A DNA stretch of 64,000 nucleotides from Selaginella tamariscina. Its lineage: Eukaryota; Streptophyta; Lycopodiopsida; Selaginellales; Selaginellaceae. The position numbers were made by a program, and so were the translations under genes. The notes beneath the pieces were generated by a model, which searched no databases, was not told the origin of the DNA, and saw nothing but the letters and a program-made list of their open reading frames with translations. The DNA is taken from NCBI GenBank assembly GCA_003024785.1, contig PUQB01000002.1, positions 193,501-257,500 on the forward strand. The letters are read 5' to 3'. Positions 60,071 through 64,000 of the stretch are shown here, in pieces (position 1 is the first letter of the stretch; every line of letters begins with the position of its first letter).

Positions 60071-63000
60071 CTATCCTCCCCTCTGCGGCTGTGTAGATGG
60101 TGATGGATCTGATGGTCCTAGATCTGTGAGCTGGGCCATCTAAGGTATGACCAAATGTACTCAACGAGTCTCGAACGACAAACCGTTTCATTCGACGTGA
60201 ACTATCTCAACCTCATGAGATCCCACCAACTGTACTTGATATACCTGAGGACCAACCTTTCGGAGTACTCGGTAGGGACCAAGCCACTTATGTAATAAAC
60301 CAGTTGCAAGCCCAGGTGCAGTCAGCTTGGGAAAACGTACCAGGACTAAGTCACCGTCAGCAAAATCTGGTGGAATTTGATGTCGTGCATTGTAAGAAGA
60401 TTGCTGCGCATTTGAGCTCGACCAAGATGTTCAGCAGACTCTGCACGCAGAAGAGGCAAAACAGCATCCAAATGTCGAGCCCACATCTTTGCATCCTCGG
60501 CACGTGGCAGATTCGATGATAACCCCAATTCACTAGGCAACTTAGGATCATATCCATACAATGCCTTGAATGGAGAGATACCAATCGAACTCTGAATGCC
60601 TGTTACATAAGCAAATCTCAAACATCGCAAATACCAATCCCAGTCCGTGTGATTGAAGTTCACATACTTCGAGATCATACCCTTGAAGGTCCGATTCAAT
60701 CGCTCCACCAAACCATCAGTTTGTGGATGATAGGAGAGGCAAATGAATGTTTTACCCCTAACCTCTCACACAACACTCGGATACCTCTGCAATGAAAGCG
60801 GGGCCATTGTCTGATAACATCCGCTCTGGACAAGAATGCTGCAAAACCACATTATCGAACAGAAAACAAAGCTGTTGACATGGCAGTTGCATCCGGAAGA
60901 GCACCAACCTCCACCCATCGAGTTAAATAATCGGATACAAAATGATGTACTGGTTACCGAGAAGAACGTGGAAAAGGTCCCATTAAATCCACTGCAATTA
61001 ACTCAAAAGGGCGAGAGACATTGATGGATTCCAACATCCCCATGGCCCGAGTCGTAGAGGAATTCCGAGTTTGACAAGTGGGACAGCTTTGAATATACCT
61101 GATCACATCACCACGCATGCTGGCCAATAAAATGATCGGCGCAGCTTCTCCAACACTCGTTGGTGACCAAGATGACCTCCAACAATAGGTGAATCATGAT
61201 ATGCTCGAAGAAGGTGTGGAACATATGTAGAGGGTACAACCAAACGCCATCTGTCCTCTGGATTTGTCCCAATAAAATACAATAAACCATCCTGAAGTCG
61301 AAACTGAGCATGATATTGTCGAAACCGAGGTTCGGAAGACGGATTGCAAACGCATCGCGTAATTGCCTCGTCCATGGTTCATGTTTTTGAGCATCCTGCC
61401 ACTGTTCCAAGGATGGTAAGTCGGCATCGAATACCTGAGGGGCTTGTATCAAACCGAACGCTGCAGCTACTGCATGAGCAGGCAAAGTGGAATCGGAGAG
61501 GGGTGCTCGAGAAAGTGCATCCGCATCCACCATTGTTCGCCCAGGCCTGTGCACCACCTTAAAGTTATATACCTGGAGACGTAATGCCCATCTGGCTACG
61601 CGACCCACTAAATTCTTCCGTTTTAATAAGGAAGTGACAGCAGCATGATCACACTCCAAAAGTGTTTCACTCCCATGTAAGTAGGCATGAAGTCGTTCAA
61701 AACCCCAAACAGCAGCAAGGCATTCTTTTTCAGTAGTGGAATAATTCCTCAGCCGGCGTGAGTACTCGACTAATGTAAGCCACCGGGTGTCGAATTGAAG
61801 AATCCACAGCATCAGTTTGCATCAATACACCACCAATACCAACATCTGAGGCATCTACTCGTAAAATGAACGGACGAGTAAAATCTGGGTATTGAAGCAA
61901 TGGTGGAGTTGTCAGGAACTCTTTTAACTGGTCAAATGCCTGCTGACACCTGCGAGTCCACCTGAAAGATACCTGTGGATGAACTAACTCCCGAAGAGGG
62001 GCAGTTCGATCAGTGAGATGATCGATGAATCGACCCAAGTACTGCACCTTGCCCAAGAAACGCTGGACTTCCTGTACTGTACGGGGACGAGGAACTCTCG
62101 AACAGCTCGTAACTTCATTGGATCCACCTGTAAACCCTCTCGAGATATACGGTAACCCAAGTAAGTGGTGTCGGTCGAACCAAACACACACTTTTCAAGT
62201 TTCAACTTCAGGCCAACTTCTCGAAATCGATCAAGAACGCGCGTACATCACGAATGTGATCCTCCCAAGAACCAGACCCATGAATGAGCACATCGTCGAT
62301 AAAATCGGCAGTGATATCAGGCATATCGGAAAGAAGCTCATCCATCATGCGTTGAAAGGTGGCAGGAGCTGAAGTCAATCCAAAAGGCATGACCAAAAAC
62401 TCGTAAAGACCAAATGGTGTCCGGAAGGCCGTTTTTGGAATATCCTCCTCAGCCATAGGAACCTGCCAATATCCTGATGCCAAATCCAACTTAGTAAACC
62501 ATCGACTCTGACCCAAACGATCTAATAGATCGGCAGAGTTCGGAAGTGGATAGACATCTTTGATGGTAACATCGTTAGAGGTCGGTAATCCACACAAAAT
62601 CGTAGAGATCCATCAGGCTTGGGAACCAAATGAGGTTCACATGCCCATGGACTCCGTGATGGACGACACACCCGCTTACCATCATATCAGTAACAGCTGT
62701 TCGCATGGCTGATAACTCTTTTGGTGACCTGCGTCGAACCGGGACTTTGAAAGGCTTTGCATTGCCGTGGGTATACAGTGTCGAGTCTTCACACGTGCAC
62801 CTTGGGACAGATCAAATTTGAACAAACTTGCATACTGCTGCTTAAGTTGTTCGATGCATTGTGCTCGATACTCCGGTGACGGATCCGGCATTTGAACCTG
62901 TTGAGATGAACACCACCCAAGACTGGAATCAAAGGAGCTGTATGTGTGATACAAACAGCAACAAGCTTCTCTGGACGTAAAGGAACAGACTGCAGAGACA

Positions 63001-64000
63001 CAGACTCCAAGCGTAATACAGGAGGAGAGAGTGAAAAATCACACATACCTTTCGACTGCTTCAACCAATCACATCCCAGAATAATGTCAAAGACCTGGGA
63101 AGGGACAACCCTAAGAGACCCAGAGGGAAACTTACGATTGTCACCCAAAACCAGCGTAGTCGAAGTGGTGTACTGTGATACTGCACGAGACTGCCCATTA
63201 CCATATAAAATGTGCAAGACCTTATCTGCACGTCTTAAGGGTAACAGCACCGATGCGCTAGAGAAGAAGTTATGGAAGACATACTGGATCCTGTATCCAC
63301 AAGCACTGTGACTGAAAGATCATTCACTCGTGCAGAAAATGTGAAAACTGGATGATCTGGTGGAACTTGCAAACCCTTGATATGCATAGCGGAAAAAGCA
63401 TGGAGGTGAAGTCTCCATCGCACGGGATCCCTCCGTCGCCCGTACGATTATGGTTTTCCGCAACAGATCCATCTGCAAGAGAGGCTTCGTCATCTGAAGC
63501 TCATCATCAGACATAATGGCCGCCACAGGCACACCATCCGGAACATATGGTCGCCAGCCTGGATGTGGTGGACGCCAATCAGGATACACATCGCATGCCC
63601 GCCAAGTATGTCCAGGTCCCAACAGGCCCAACAATGAACTTGATTGGGTCGACCTGCATTGTTCCGATTCCTCCTGTCACGAATCCGTGGATTTTGACCA
63701 CCACGGGCAGGTACTGGAGCAGGTGCAGGACGATTCGTGGAAGGTGGTCCACGGGGTGGGCCCCGAGGTCGACCACGAAAGGCTTGCCGTGCGGGCACAT
63801 ATGCAGCAGCATCAACCTCCATTGGATCAGCACGCTGAACAAGAGGAGCAGGTAACCCAAGGGGAACACGGCCCTCACCAGGCACCAACTCAAAACGTTG
63901 AGCTAGTGCAAAAGCTTCCTCCAATGTGGTAGGACGAAGAGCCCGAACGAATCGAACAAGTTCGGGTCGCATAGTTGGCCATAACATACCGAGCTTAATA
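59855..64000 (-). mobile_element. Ty3/gypsy LTR retrotransposon, 3' part, broken
   Basis: It runs off the right edge. Parts in coding order on the minus strand: gag end (63,987-63,490; LRPTTLEEAFALAQRFE, Pro/Arg-rich linker, zinc-knuckle remains), protease (VTVLVDTGSSMSSITSS near 63,330), reverse transcriptase (WFTKLDLASGYWQVPM; PFGLTSAPATFQRMMDELL; DFIDDVLIH; 62,600-62,000), RNase H (NYSTTEKECLAAVWGFERL; 61,990-61,500), integrase with zinc-binding region (GGHLGHQRVLEKLRRSFYWP near 61,150) and C-terminal part (VERLNRTFKGMISKYV; 60,711-60,346). The order RT-RNase H before integrase defines gypsy. No chromodomain is clear. It is broken, with roughly six or more breaks in the visible part. Confidence 0.92.

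Noticed and set aside
62025-62372. Plus-strand ORF of 115 residues, and similar ones at 62,946-63,311 and 63,516-63,932
   Set aside because: Antisense shadows of the gypsy RT, protease and gag regions.
1-64000. CRISPR arrays, bacterial operons, Shine-Dalgarno sites, rRNA genes
   Set aside because: The window is plant nuclear DNA; the tandem repeats have no spacer structure and no rRNA-like sequence was seen. tRNA genes could not be excluded by eye.

Overview
This is a nuclear segment of a land plant: genes with GT-AG introns, a cinnamyl-alcohol-dehydrogenase gene, a family of SAUR (small auxin-up RNA) genes, a PPR gene, and Ty1/copia and Ty3/gypsy retrotransposons set in very AT-rich, microsatellite-bearing DNA. 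The PPR style (MP..D..SW..ML..YAQ.G repeats) and the mostly eroded gene content would suit a spore-bearing vascular plant (fern or lycophyte) better than a flowering plant, but this is a weak inference and I cannot name the species.

Layout. 0-2 kb: eroded minus-strand ORFs of an unknown family with a CWDGNHR motif, then three quasi-palindromic motifs. 3.3-4.0 kb: a GC-rich dispersed repeat (copy A; copies B and C lie at 11.6 and 52.0 kb). 4.6-5.5 kb: an unrecognised 265-residue ORF. 6.4-6.7 kb: the tail of a copia element. 7.4-10.3 kb: a broken minus-strand P-loop NTPase gene with a SAM-like first exon. 10.5-11.4 kb: remains of an anthranilate synthase alpha gene. 15.4-17.4 kb: an apparently intact eight-exon CAD gene, the best host gene here. 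19.3-21.4 kb: a decayed PPR gene.

From 23 to 51 kb there is a SAUR array of seven members, four on the minus strand (23.1, 28.7, 29.9, 35.1 kb) followed by three on the plus strand (43.7, 47.4, 50.6 kb). Only the 23.1-kb member has a clean full-length frame; the 29.9-kb one is complete except for its last residues; the other five are frameshifted. Between the two arms sit a copia element (36,651-41,403, 150-bp LTRs, target duplication TGAAG) and an orphan ORF resembling an RPW8-type N-terminal domain. A small cysteine-rich secreted-protein ORF lies at 49.5 kb.

From 51 to 60 kb the sequence is AT-rich and nearly gene-free except for a frameshifted FCP1/SCP-like HAD phosphatase at 56 kb. From 59.9 kb to the window edge runs the 3' part of a broken Ty3/gypsy element. 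The functional picture is modest: one lignin-pathway gene, one or two usable SAURs, and many fossils. The most unusual structures are a dispersed repeat with an internal segment inverted in one copy, a block shared upstream of several plus-strand SAURs, and a copia leader in which the start of gag is tandemly repeated. I found no convincing new multi-gene system.
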